NCBI GenBank assembly: GCA_026770585.1 | Contig: MU646325.1 | Location: 1,151,485 to 1,163,152, forward strand | Source of the DNA: Baffinella frigidus | Lineage: Eukaryota > Cryptophyceae > Cryptomonadales > Baffinellaceae | Reading direction: 5' to 3' | DNA length: 11,668 nt | In this document: positions 9,401 through 11,518 of the stretch, one piece after another | How positions within the stretch are numbered: the stretch's first letter is position 1 | Layout: every line of letters starts with the position of its first letter | Translations under genes and position numbers: made by a program | Notes under the pieces: model-generated | What the model saw: the letters and a program-made list of their open reading frames with translations, nothing else | Databases searched by the model: none | Told to the model about the DNA's origin: nothing

Positions 9401-11518
9401 GGCGGCAGCAGAGGCAGATCTAGCCGTGAAGGGTGACGTGAGCTACCGCGCGGCGGTGCCTTTCTAGGAACCTCCGGAGTTGAGTCTTTAACAATTTCAC
9501 GTGTGCAGGGGGAAATCCAAGCAGCGGCGAAAGCCGCGACAGCAGAGGCAGAGCTGGCTGCAGGGGGGGACTTGAGCTACCGCGCGGCTGTGCCTTTCCC
9601 GACAACTTCCAGAGTTTAGGGTTTAGGGTTTAACGATTCCACGTTCGCAGGGGGAAATCCAAGGCAGCGGCGAAGGCAGCATCCGCAGAGGCGGAGCTGG
9701 CCGCAGGGGGGGACTTGAGCTACCGCGCGGCGGTGCCTTTCCCGAAGAAGGGTTTCGAGCTACTGGTCGTCAACCCGGCGTCACAGGTGCGCGCTCTTAG
9801 CTTTTGCTTTTGATGAAAGTTTTTCAAAACGATGTTATTTTCCCCATCAATTTTGTTTTTTAGATGTATTCATGATTGGTGTACCATAAGTTTTGGATAC
9901 TTTGTCTGGTATAATAACATGCGTAATCGTGATAAGATTTGGTAACTGGTGTCCAATACCAGTTTCCACTGATGTTATAACAGTTGAGTAAAAACTTTTT
10001 GCAGTGATATAATGTTGTAACTGGTGTGTCTAACACGTTTGACTCTGTAACTGATGTCTCCAACACCGTGTTGGCTTTTTCACATCGTGTTGGCTTTAAC
10101 ACCGTGTTGACTTTAACACCGTGTTGACTTTAACACCGTGTTGACTTTAACACCGTGTTGACTTTAACACCATGTTGCCTTTGAGGGCCTCCGCGAAGGG
10201 CTTCAAAGGCGGCTTCCGGATTTTACAGCTGTCACGTCCTTCTACTTCTTCTGCTTGATCACCCTGTTGAAGGTCCTAAGCAAATGTTTTAGCCTAGTTG
10301 AAAATGGTCAACTTAATAACTACGATCAACTTAACAACGCTCGCGCCGAATAGGGCTCCAAGGGCGGCTTCCGGGTTTTACAGCTGTCACGTCCCTCTTC
10401 TTCTTCTTTAGTACCCTCTCCACACGGCGGACTGCGCACCTTTCATCAAAAGTCAACTTGCCCCGAGGCAATGAACTTTAACGCTGTCGTGATACAAATC
10501 TGGTCACGTTACCCCCGGATATCCGGAACCCCGAGACCCTCGTAGTCCACCGTGCGGCAATTCCCACCCTGGTGAAAAGTAATGAACTTGATAACTGCGA
10601 TCAACTGAACAACGTTCTCCCCGAATAGGGCTCCAAGGGCGGCTTCCGGGTGCTGCAGCTGTCACGTCCTTACACACACGGTCGCGTCCGAGTCGCGGTA
10701 CAAGTATCTGGAGATGCGCAACGTTTGGGGGACGTGTGGACTGTCACGACCAGGTGAGGTCCACGATCAATACTTGACTTTCCACACAGCGGGCTTCGAA
10801 GGGATTTTCGGTCTATTTTGGGCTGAGTTTCCGTTACCTTATCCGTAGGAACCCTACGGGTTGCCTACCGTATTGTCATAGGTCTTATAGCTTAGGGGTT
10901 ATTCAGAAATCCCTTTGAAGTCCGCTGTGTGGACTCGCAAAATGCTTTACTTTACGCGCATGGCCCATGTGTGTTGCATTAAGTGATGTATGTGTTTCAT
11001 AACTCAGTGTTTCATAATTGATACGTGTTTTAAACTCATTTTCTTATAAGTGAGAATTTCATACGGGCAGGAACATCCGCCGGTTGGCGCTGGAGACTGT
11101 GCGAGGGTGGAGCAACCCCTTCGAGGTTAATCCCGAACCCTGAACCCTGAACCCTGAACCCTGAACCTGAACCCTGAACCCTGTACCCTGAACCCTGAAC
11201 CCTGAACCCCAAACCCCAAACCCCAAACCCTGAACCGAGGGTGAGGCCACCCCGTCGAGGTTGACCCCACACCCTAAATACTAAACCCTGCACTCCAGAC
11301 CCTGCACCCCAAACCCCAAACCCCAAACCCGACACCCCACACCCCCAACGCAAACACCAAACCTAAACCTCAAACGCCCAACCCTGAACAAGGCGCCACC
11401 AGGGGGGCTCGCAGCCTTAAACCCGACACCCCAAACCCCAACCCCCACACCCTGAACCCCAACCCAGGCGCCCCCAGGGGGCATAACAGTGGATGGGCAG
11501 GCGTTCTCAACTGAGGAG
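406..11518 (+). CDS. Split gene (17 exons, partial at both ends): alpha/beta-fold serine hydrolase, prolyl-oligopeptidase/esterase-like
   Basis: Seventeen AG..GT-bounded exons join into one 444-codon open frame without stops, which is the main evidence that they form one gene. Seen motifs: HGTG oxyanion loop, ADSYK, VLAPTRQGAHNWEG, nucleophile elbow FAGHSMGGHGAA, IGAEDRAVPPW (acid), GREHWWWD (His) and a later GGFRVLQL / WTVTTRNIRRL / ITVDG segment. The order and spacing fit an alpha/beta hydrolase related to S9 peptidases and PHB-depolymerase-like esterases; I recall a eukaryotic family with the same HWWWDT and NVRRL signatures. The substrate is unknown. No membrane segment is visible in the part present, and any signal peptide would lie upstream of the window. 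Start and stop codons are both missing. The exons are 406-461, 1209-1307, 1541-1590, 1831-1894, 2640-2719, 3477-3554, 3794-3862, 4646-4711, 5001-5076, 5405-5458, 7014-7121, 7639-7679, 8816-8941, 9651-9786, 10629-10753, 11071-11125 and 11468-11518. Fold assignment is fairly sure; enzyme class is not. Confidence 0.8.
770..823 (+). pseudogene. Truncated copy 1 of exon 2
   Basis: Starts exactly after an AACAG acceptor like the intact exon and reads AEEVTVESQAISMRCCSN, then dissolves into heptamers. It has only the 5' half and no donor at the expected place. Confidence 0.7.
873..928 (+). pseudogene. Truncated copy 2 of exon 2
   Basis: Follows TTTTCAG and reads AGEVTDESQAVSVRCCSNT before repeats resume. 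Its CCSN ending matches copy 1, so the two share a breakpoint and one was derived from the other. Confidence 0.7.
976..1048 (+). pseudogene. Truncated copy 3 of exon 2
   Basis: Follows TTTTCAG; AEV..SYAISVRCRAAEGQ then TAG at 1030, with recognisable similarity continuing to 1048. It lacks several codons near its start and the exon 3' end. Confidence 0.65.
1209..1307 (+). CDS. Exon 2 (N-terminal beta-rich region)
   Basis: Acceptor AACAG, donor GTGAAA at 1308, 33 complete codons in phase 0, beginning AEEISVES and ending VTFRDHDAS. It is the fourth and only full version of this exon; three truncated relatives lie upstream at 770, 873 and 976. Alternating residues suggest a beta-sandwich ahead of the catalytic domain. 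The internal GCGGTGAGCG at 1236 is a potential cryptic donor that is also present in the copy at 873. Confidence 0.7.
1468..1485 (+). pseudogene. Possible short relic of exon 3 start
   Basis: CCAG then GTGGGGTATGG resembles CCAG then GTGGGTTGCGC at 1537-1550. It is only about 12 alignable bases, so weak. A TGGTGGTACCC word occurs here and again near 1506. Confidence 0.3.
1541..1590 (+). CDS. Exon 3 (link to hydrolase domain)
   Basis: Acceptor CCAG, donor GTGAAC at 1591. It reads VGCAAVIPPLQSCPRD plus GG of a split glycine codon (phase 2), completed by the first G of the exon at 1831. This gives the segment just before the first core strand PVLLTMHGTG, a usual arrangement in this type of hydrolase. 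Confidence 0.65.
1831..1894 (+). CDS. Exon 4: first core strand and HGTG oxyanion motif
   Basis: Acceptor TGCAG; after the G that completes a glycine codon it reads ALSSCPVLLTMHGTGVSANDQ. HGTG at 1865-1876 is the expected oxyanion-hole loop after the hydrophobic strand. The frame then continues into ADSYKRQ at 2640, giving NDQADSYK. The donor is CAG|GCGCGT, so this would be a GC-AG intron. A second near-complete copy ending at 2075 has a normal GT donor but has lost HGTG and has no in-phase acceptor. Which copy is used is uncertain, but the protein motif favours this one. Confidence 0.65.
2010..2075 (+). pseudogene. Second near-complete copy of exon 4 (lost HGTG)
   Basis: Reads ASAGACPVLLAMHSTSVSAN and DQ, followed by a canonical GTCGCT donor. 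Both oxyanion glycines are serine here, and no in-phase AG lies at its left edge, so it is probably not the working exon. Its left part merges into a roughly 22-bp tandem repeat. Confidence 0.7.
2081..2409. repeat. CT-rich microsatellite with CGCTCCC interruptions
   Basis: About 330 bp of (CT)n, broken regularly by CGCTCCC or CGCTCGCTC so that a higher order of roughly 20-30 bp is visible in the first half. Long open frames across it are composition artefacts. The plus strand is almost purely pyrimidine. Confidence 0.9.
2456..2606. repeat. Inverted repeat flanking the truncated exon 5 copy
   Basis: 2456-2477 and 2585-2606 are complementary over 22 bp with one mismatch (core TTGTGTGTAAACTGAC). 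The left arm also forms its own hairpin: AGTCAGTT (2450-2457) with AACTGACT (2465-2472). Confidence 0.7.
2530..2582 (+). pseudogene. Truncated copy of exon 5
   Basis: Follows CACAG and reads ADSYKRQAKKDKWDCGV, then leaves the exon sequence at about 2582. It keeps the 5' two-thirds and lacks WVLAPT and the donor. It lies between two arms of a 22-bp inverted repeat (2456-2477 and 2585-2606). Confidence 0.75.
2640..2719 (+). CDS. Exon 5 (ADSYK ... WVLAPT)
   Basis: Acceptor CACAG, donor GTTATA at 2720. Twenty-six codons start ADSYKRQATKDEWEFG and end AWVLAPT, plus AG of a split arginine codon (phase 2). The next exon supplies the G, so the protein reads VLAPTRQGAHNWEG. WVLAPT is the second core strand of the hydrolase. 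A truncated relative lies at 2530-2582. Confidence 0.75.
2844..2856 (+). pseudogene. Very short relic of exon 6 start
   Basis: CAGGCAGGGAGCGCA resembles the exon 6 acceptor region GCAGGCAGGGTGCGCA. It is too short to stand alone but belongs to a series of five. Confidence 0.4.
2902..3107 (+). pseudogene. Copy of exon 6 interrupted by a foldback element
   Basis: The 5' piece (2902-2918, GCAGGGAGCGCACAACT) and 3' piece (3064-3107, GGGAATGAACGGGGCAACGC onward to CCCTCGAAGCC) match exon 6 without loss of spacing once the element 2919-3059 and one AACT are removed. This is strong evidence for a real insertion into an exon copy. Confidence 0.75.
2919..3059. mobile_element. 141-bp foldback/MITE-like element with AACT target duplication
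   Basis: Ends TAATCTCCATACAAGTATTA and the near-exact complement of it. The inverted arms run inward over about 45 bp each (AATTGCTTTTGG, AACGAA, TTACTACAC) to a small AT-rich centre. AACT stands directly on both sides (2915-2918, 3060-3063) and occurs once in uninterrupted exon copies. It is AT-rich, unlike its surroundings, and has no coding capacity, so it is non-autonomous. Confidence 0.8.
3205..3241 (+). pseudogene. Truncated copy of exon 6 with duplicated intron end
   Basis: The preceding 39 bp (3166-3204, from CATACAGCCTGAA to GTGTGGCAG) are nearly the same as 3438-3476 before the intact exon, so intron end and exon start were duplicated together. After AACTGGGA the sequence switches to AGTTGTGGAAGGGCACG. 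Confidence 0.7.
3291..3335 (+). pseudogene. Truncated copy of exon 6
   Basis: GACAGGGCGCTCACAACTGG followed by the same AGTTGTGGAAGGGCACGA tail as the copy at 3205, showing that these two are sister duplicates made after the tail arose. Confidence 0.65.
3391..3432 (+). pseudogene. Truncated copy of exon 6
   Basis: GACAGGGAGCTGACAAGTGG resembles the exon start; similarity fades after GGAAGGCACGGGGAGCAAGG. It is the last relic before the intact exon at 3477. Confidence 0.55.
3477..3554 (+). CDS. Exon 6: QGAHNWEGTG segment
   Basis: Of two possible acceptors (3476 and 3480), only the one ending at 3476 keeps frame with the preceding AG half-codon, giving R then QGAHNWEGTGQRSSFAALEA. The donor is GTCTGC after CG (phase 2). 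The amphipathic AALEALADF stretch is the helix preceding the nucleophile strand. Five degenerate copies of the 5' part lie upstream between 2844 and 3430, so this is the sole full-length version. Confidence 0.8.
3569..3673. repeat. CCCTAAA array in the intron before the nucleophile exon
   Basis: Telomere-type heptamers with some CCTAAAA and CCCTCAA units, C-rich on the plus strand. It ends at the CCAG acceptor of the frameshifted exon 7 copy. Confidence 0.8.
3681..3717 (+). pseudogene. Frameshifted 5' copy of exon 7
   Basis: Follows CCAG with GGGGCGGTGGGGGAAGTTCG; one C is missing compared with the intact exon (GGCGGCTGGGGG), breaking the frame. It stops at GACCCCTTCC, before the nucleophile. 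Confidence 0.7.
3794..3862 (+). CDS. Exon 7: nucleophile elbow GHSMGG
   Basis: Acceptor CCAG, donor GTTGAA. It reads GGWGKFKEADPLRVLFAGHS and then MG plus GG of a split glycine codon. VLFAGHSMGG is a textbook strand-beta5/nucleophile elbow (G-x-S-x-G), with the catalytic Ser at 3852-3854. The next exon adds HGAALAAAKYPD, the helix after the nucleophile. Related fragments lie at 3681 (5' part) and at 4057 and 4438 (3' part with donor). Confidence 0.85.
4057..4085 (+). pseudogene. 3' copy of exon 7 with donor (GHSVGG)
   Basis: Reads VLFAGHSVG+GG and continues with a donor and intron start (GTTGGACCCCCCTCACCCTA) nearly the same as that after the intact exon. It has no exon 5' part. Confidence 0.7.
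4335..4358. repeat. Perfect 24-bp palindrome
   Basis: TTTCCCCCGGAT joined directly to its complement ATCCGGGGGAAA, with no loop. Its core CCGGATATCCGG recurs at 10515-10526 inside element T2. Confidence 0.85.
4438..4476 (+). pseudogene. 3' copy of exon 7 with donor (GQSMGG)
   Basis: FRVLCAGQSMG+GG followed by GTTGAACC. The His before the nucleophile is Gln. Like the copy at 4057 it keeps only the exon 3' part plus donor. Confidence 0.7.
4646..4711 (+). CDS. Exon 8: helix after the nucleophile
   Basis: Acceptor CCCTAG, donor GTAGAC. After the G that completes the split glycine codon it reads HGAALAAAKYPDLSLGLATA and A, then GG (phase 2). The pattern 'HGA..LA...PD' right after GxSxGG is typical of alpha/beta hydrolases, where it marks the helix and the start of strand 6. 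No copies of this exon were found. Confidence 0.8.
4722..4945. repeat. CCCCAAA heptamer array
   Basis: About 30 units of CCCCAAA, nearly uniform, filling the intron after exon 8. Minus-strand frames over it read G-L-G-F-G-V-W repeats, which are a translation of a 7-bp repeat and not a protein. Confidence 0.9.
5001..5076 (+). CDS. Exon 9: WIRKEYYGDSNN segment
   Basis: Acceptor CCAG, donor GTGAAC at 5077. It reads WIRKEYYGDSNNLFDHDLGI and ends AHSDA, in phase 0. It probably lies in the insertion between strands 6 and 7. The end of this exon recurs, already joined to the next exon, in the copy at 5665-5737. Confidence 0.75.
5077..5404. repeat. Intron 9: mixed CCCTAAA / CCCCAAA heptamers
   Basis: Blocks of CCCTAAA (about 5157-5226) and CCCCAAA (about 5269-5302) with diverged units between. 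No exon relic or other structure is seen. Confidence 0.8.
5405..5458 (+). CDS. Exon 10: GLRAVIEGTIVENYLDLL
   Basis: Acceptor CCCCAG and donor GTCTGA, 18 codons in phase 0. It joins AHSDA to the left and APNLKGAPLLARIG to the right. An almost identical second copy (5684-5737, ..IVEKYLDLL, donor GTCAAC) follows, so either could serve as this exon. I chose the first because it has its own acceptor. Confidence 0.7.
5497..5664. mobile_element. Degenerate foldback-like segment with TCCACACGGTGGACT left end
   Basis: Starts with the palindromic TCCACACGGTGGACT motif followed by TACGAGGTAATCTCATAC; TACGAGGT (5511-5518) is answered by ACCTCGTA (5657-5664). ATTTACTACA inside resembles the core of the other foldbacks. 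It ends right at the intronless exon 9/10 copy. Confidence 0.45.
5665..5737 (+). pseudogene. Intronless joined copy of exon 9 end + exon 10
   Basis: Reads FAHSEAGLRAVIEGTIVEKY and LDLL in one uninterrupted frame, with a GT after it. In the main gene HSDA and GLRAV are separated by the 328-bp intron 5077-5404. It is open and almost identical in protein sequence to the exon at 5405. Confidence 0.8.
5840..5848 (+). pseudogene. Tiny 3' relic of exon 10 with donor
   Basis: GACCTTCTG followed by GTCTGG equals the end of exon 10 (GACCTTCTG|GTCTGA). It is short, but sits where a downstream 3' copy is expected. Confidence 0.4.
5992..6130. mobile_element. 139-bp foldback element, relative of the one at 2919
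   Basis: GATCTCAT..GGAAA at the left matches TTTCC..ATGAGATC at the right; inner arms share CTGGATT and ACTACAC/GTGTAGT. The centre has TTTGCTTTAATATTACTATTAA, like the centre of the 2919 element. No clear target duplication was seen. A weak exon 11 copy begins eight bases after it. Confidence 0.65.
6138..6160 (+). pseudogene. Weak 5' copy of exon 11
   Basis: After GAGGCAG comes GTGACCAACCTCAAGGGGGG, read V-T-N-L-K-G-G, like APNLKGA of the intact exon. Confidence 0.45.
6205..6256. repeat. GA microsatellite
   Basis: GAGAGACAGAGA-type repeat, purine-rich on the plus strand, opposite in strand sense to the CT tract at 2081. Confidence 0.85.
6314..6464. mobile_element. About 150-bp element bounded by CCAC..GTGG motifs (T1)
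   Basis: Left end TCCCACTCGGTGGGCTTCGA; right end, read on the other strand, TCCACACAGTGGACTACGGA. The interior (GTGACCAGATTT, GGGCAAGTTGACTTTTG) recurs in reverse complement at 10419-10557, so it is a dispersed repeat. No coding capacity. Its right end lies at the start of the exon 11 duplication cluster. Confidence 0.65.
6534..6602 (+). pseudogene. 5' copy of exon 11 (to VPP)
   Basis: Acceptor TTTGCAG, then APNLKGAPLLALIGAEDRAV and PPD before the exon sequence stops. It keeps the acid motif but not the 3' third or donor. Confidence 0.8.
6742..6780 (+). pseudogene. 5' copy of exon 11 (APNLKGAPLLARI)
   Basis: Acceptor ATGCAG; exon identity stops at 6780 and the next bases are the CACCGTGTGGAAGGCACCG motif shared with the neighbouring duplicates. 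Confidence 0.8.
6861..6910 (+). pseudogene. 5' copy of exon 11 (to IGAED)
   Basis: Acceptor ATGCAG; reads APNLKGAPLLARIGAED then a T-rich run. The 80 bp of intron before it (from about 6780) match the intron end before the intact exon at 7014. Confidence 0.8.
7014..7121 (+). CDS. Exon 11: catalytic Asp exon (IGAEDRAVPPW)
   Basis: Acceptor ATGCAG, donor GTTTCT, 36 codons in phase 0: APNLKGAPLLARIGAEDRAV, then PPWQQRRLMRTLSEHQ. 'P.L.RIGA.D..VPPW' is the classic strand 7 and acid loop of S9-like hydrolases, with Asp at 7062-7064. It is the last and only complete one of a run; truncated versions with the same acceptor stand at 6534, 6742 and 6861, a weak one at 6138, and a 3' fragment at 7220-7263. 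Confidence 0.85.
7150..7450. repeat. 20-bp minisatellite GCCCGCCTCAGGACTGATAG
   Basis: Best units at 7366-7450; diverged ones run back to 7321, and others lie at 7160-7208 on the far side of the 3' exon 11 copy, which therefore sits inside the array. Confidence 0.8.
7220..7263 (+). pseudogene. 3' copy of exon 11 with donor
   Basis: GACCGCGCCGTCCCGCCC then, after an internal deletion of about 18 bases, ATGAGCACCCTCTGGGAACA and CCAG|GTCCAT, parallel to the exon end ..TCCGAACACCAG|GT. Confidence 0.65.
7478..7490 (+). pseudogene. Short 5' relic of exon 12
   Basis: CTCTAG then GTCGACGTGACGT, identical to the first 13 bases of the exon at 7639, then directly GTAAACCCTAAA repeats. As it stands it is flanked by AG and GT and could be a 13-nt microexon, but that would break the frame. 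Confidence 0.6.
7492..7636. repeat. CCCTAAA telomere-type array
   Basis: About 20 nearly uniform CCCTAAA units between the exon 12 relic and the intact exon 12. It is internal, with coding exons on both sides, so it is not a chromosome end as assembled. Confidence 0.9.
7639..7679 (+). CDS. Exon 12: catalytic His exon (VDVTWDEIPGREHW)
   Basis: Acceptor GCCAG, donor GTGAAC. It reads VDVTWDEIPGREH plus TG of a split Trp codon (phase 2), and the next exon gives W-WWD. His at 7675-7677 is the probable third triad member. A 13-nt fragment lies upstream at 7478, and a same-length diverged copy lies downstream at 7896-7936. Confidence 0.8.
7681..7767. repeat. CCCTACA heptamer array
   Basis: About 11 units of CCCTACA starting right after the donor of exon 12. 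Only one exon (41 nt) separates it from the CCCTAAA array. Confidence 0.9.
7783..7880. mobile_element. Truncated relative of the foldback elements
   Basis: Contains TTACGTGTCCAA and AAGAAAATTACTACACAAATG, close to the left arm of the element at 5992, and a short answering CATTTGTGTG at 7867. The outer right arm is missing. It lies just before the second exon 12 copy. Confidence 0.45.
7896..7936 (+). pseudogene. Full-length diverged copy of exon 12 (VDMTCDELPEREH)
   Basis: Same length (41 nt), CTAG acceptor, GTAAAC donor and phase as the exon at 7639, and open. It keeps the catalytic His codon, but Trp before Asp is Cys and the split codon becomes CG|G (Arg for Trp). It could be a decayed duplicate or a mutually exclusive exon. 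Confidence 0.65.
8143..8206 (+). pseudogene. 5' copy of exon 13 (stop after MDW)
   Basis: ACACAG acceptor, WWDTEVESDGGCVNELTMDW then TAG at 8204. The 3' part is replaced by a hairpin-rich segment (8208-8267). Confidence 0.75.
8208..8242. repeat. Perfect 13-bp stem hairpin
   Basis: ACTGATATATCCC (8208-8220) and GGGATATATCAGT (8230-8242) around a 9-base loop; two smaller inverted repeats (GTCAA/TTGAC, TGACT/AGTCA) follow to 8267. It is not an obvious terminator in a eukaryotic intron. Confidence 0.8.
8361..8451 (+). pseudogene. Longer 5' copy of exon 13
   Basis: AAAG acceptor, WWDTKVESDGSCVHDLTLGA, FFVRALFNS then TAG at 8449. The exon 3' part missing here is found inverted just downstream (8496-8549). 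Confidence 0.75.
8496..8549 (-). pseudogene. Inverted fragment of exon 13 3' part
   Basis: On the minus strand it reads LLNSSFNAAPAPKASS, matching LLNSSFIAAPASKSSS of the intact exon. It is the only antisense exon fragment I found, and it faces the plus-strand copy at 8361, giving a potential foldback. Confidence 0.7.
8578..8632 (+). pseudogene. 5' copy of exon 13
   Basis: ACCAG acceptor, WWDTEVESDGRCVNDSTM, then unrelated AT-richer sequence containing a perfect CGGATT/AATCCG hairpin (8697-8711). Confidence 0.75.
8715..8786. repeat. CCCCCAA heptamer array
   Basis: About ten uniform CCCCCAA units just before the intact exon 13. Confidence 0.9.
8816..8941 (+). CDS. Exon 13: WWDTEVESDGGCVND and following helix
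   Basis: Acceptor ATCAG, strong donor GTACGT at 8942. It starts WWDTEVESDGGCVNDLTMRA and ends with a Ala/Ser/Lys-rich stretch, splitting a Lys codon AA|G (phase 2). Together with the previous exon it gives the HWWWDT..DGG.VND signature that I associate with this hydrolase family. Three truncated copies lie upstream, one 3' copy downstream at 8996, and one inverted fragment at 8496-8549. Confidence 0.8.
8996..9079 (+). pseudogene. 3' copy of exon 13 with donor
   Basis: Reads DLAMRAFFARALPNSSLHAQ, LASKASS and the split Lys AA followed by GTGAAT. It lacks the WWDT half. Downstream position and 3' content fit the general rule. Confidence 0.75.
9269..9322 (+). pseudogene. Degraded 5' copy of exon 14
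   Basis: GGCACATCCAGCAAGGCAGC aligns with GGGAAATCC-AAGGCAGC of the exon, followed by a decayed version of the GDLSYR part. No AG acceptor lies directly in front (ACCATG instead). Confidence 0.6.
9374..9467 (+). pseudogene. 5' copy of exon 14 ending in a stop
   Basis: TCCAG acceptor; GTSKAAAKAAAAEADLAVKG, DVSYRAAVPF then TAG at 9465 where the intact exon has CCG AAG AAG. It lacks the KKGFELLVVNP end and donor. Confidence 0.75.
9509..9600 (+). pseudogene. Frameshifted 5' copy of exon 14
   Basis: GTGTGCAG acceptor, then the exon sequence with one G lost (AAGCAGCG for AAGGCAGCG), which breaks the frame near its start. It ends at CCTTTCCCGA. The intron bases after it resemble those after the copy at 9374. 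Confidence 0.75.
9615..9632. repeat. TTTAGGG repeats in reverse orientation
   Basis: Two full TTTAGGG units and a partial third on the plus strand; every other heptamer block in the window is C-rich on this strand. Confidence 0.85.
9651..9786 (+). CDS. Exon 14: Ala/Lys-rich linker and start of C-terminal domain
   Basis: Acceptor TTCGCAG, donor GTGCGC, 45 codons beginning GKSKAAAKAASAEAELAA and ending KKGFELLVVNPASQ, phase 0 end. The Ala/Lys segment looks like a flexible or helical linker after the catalytic domain; FELLVVNP starts a beta-rich domain. Three degraded copies lie upstream in a roughly 140-bp tandem series. This is the only one that is frame-intact with a usable donor. Confidence 0.75.
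10061..10178. repeat. 17-bp palindromic tandem repeat CTTTAACACCGTGTTGA
   Basis: Five contiguous units from 10094 to 10178, plus two diverged ones before. Each unit has the inverted repeat AACAC-C-GTGTT. The array stops about 20 bases before the first exon 15 copy. Confidence 0.85.
10199..10258 (+). pseudogene. 5' copy of exon 15
   Basis: After GCGAAG reads GFKGGFRILQLSRPSTSSA then TGA at 10256. The codons after SRP are replaced by a TTCT-rich tail. Confidence 0.75.
10354..10397 (+). pseudogene. 5' copy of exon 15 with duplicated intron end
   Basis: AATAG acceptor and GSKGGFRVLQLSRP, then a TTCTTC tail like the copy at 10199. The preceding 60 bp, including GATCAACTTAACAACG, repeat before the intact exon (GATCAACTGAACAACG). 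Confidence 0.75.
10419..10557. mobile_element. Inverted second copy of element T1 (T2)
   Basis: TCCACACGGCGGACTGCGCA at the left and AGTCCACCGTGCGG at the right. Reverse-complemented, it shows the same order of words as 6314-6464: GGTGGACTACGAGGGT, CCGGGGGTAACGTGACCAG, GGGGCAAGTTGACTTTTG. It includes the CCGGATATCCGG palindrome (10515-10526). Confidence 0.65.
10629..10753 (+). CDS. Exon 15: GGFRVLQL beta-rich C-terminal domain
   Basis: Acceptor AATAG, donor GTGAGG. It starts GSKGGFRVLQLSRPYTHGRV and ends RLGDVWTVTT plus AG of a split Arg codon. The join gives VWTVTTRNIRRLALE, like the 'W.l.T.NvrRl' pattern I recall from the C-terminal part of this family. Two 5' fragments precede it at 10199 and 10354. 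Confidence 0.75.
10754..11070 (+). other. Intron 15: element T3 and AT-rich flank
   Basis: Apart from T3 (10781-10933) it holds AT-rich sequence with repeated GTGTTTCATAA words (10992-11015). There are no heptamers and no exon relics. Confidence 0.65.
10781..10933. mobile_element. 153-bp element with 27-bp terminal inverted repeats (T3)
   Basis: Positions 10781-10807 and 10907-10933 are complementary at 25 of 27 positions (TCCACACAGCGG start). The same terminal motif marks T1 and T2, but the interior differs (ACCTTATCCGTAGG, GTTGCCTACCG). There is no convincing target duplication. It lies wholly inside the intron between the exons at 10629 and 11071. Confidence 0.75.
11071..11125 (+). CDS. 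Exon 16: NIRRLALETV
   Basis: Acceptor GGCAG, donor GTTAAT. The first G completes the Arg codon begun at the end of the previous exon; then NIRRLALETVRGWSNPFE in phase 0. The exact codon repair across the join, giving the expected TTRNIRRL, is good evidence for both borders. A 23-nt 3' fragment with a donor lies downstream at 11237-11259. Confidence 0.75.
11237..11259 (+). pseudogene. 3' relic of exon 16 with donor
   Basis: Twenty-three bases ending CCCGTCGAG|GTTGACCCC match CCCTTCGAG|GTTAATCCC at the end of the exon at 11071. Confidence 0.6.
11393..11416 (+). pseudogene. 5' relic of exon 17
   Basis: AACAAG then GCGCCACCAGGGGGGCTCG, like CCCAG then GCGCCCCCAGGGGGCATAA of the intact exon. Confidence 0.6.
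11468..11518 (+). CDS. Exon 17: APPGGITVDGQAF (last visible exon)
   Basis: Acceptor CCCAG. It reads APPGGITVDGQAFSTEE in phase 0 up to the donor GTCCGG at 11519. A donor five bases further on (GTCCCC at 11524) is also possible and would change the phase. ITVDG..F continues the beta-rich domain. The gene continues beyond the window. A 5' fragment lies at 11393-11416. Confidence 0.65.

Larger units (their letters stand above)
8942..9650 (+). other. Intron 13: CCCGAAA/CCCTGAA heptamers and exon 14 relics
   Basis: Heptamers at 8963-8993 and 9100-9250 (mostly CCCTGAA then CCCGAAA), the exon 13 3' copy, then a roughly 140-bp tandem series of exon 14 copies. A short reversed telomere run lies at 9615-9632. 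Confidence 0.7.
9787..10628 (+). other. Intron 14: AT-rich, palindromic tandem repeat, T2, exon 15 copies
   Basis: 9787-10060 is AT-rich without heptamers and has GTAACTGGTGTC-like words (9942, 10017, 10047) and an AACTGGT/ACCAGTT hairpin (9944-9964). Then come a 17-bp repeat, two exon 15 copies and T2. No supportable open frame. Confidence 0.6.
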
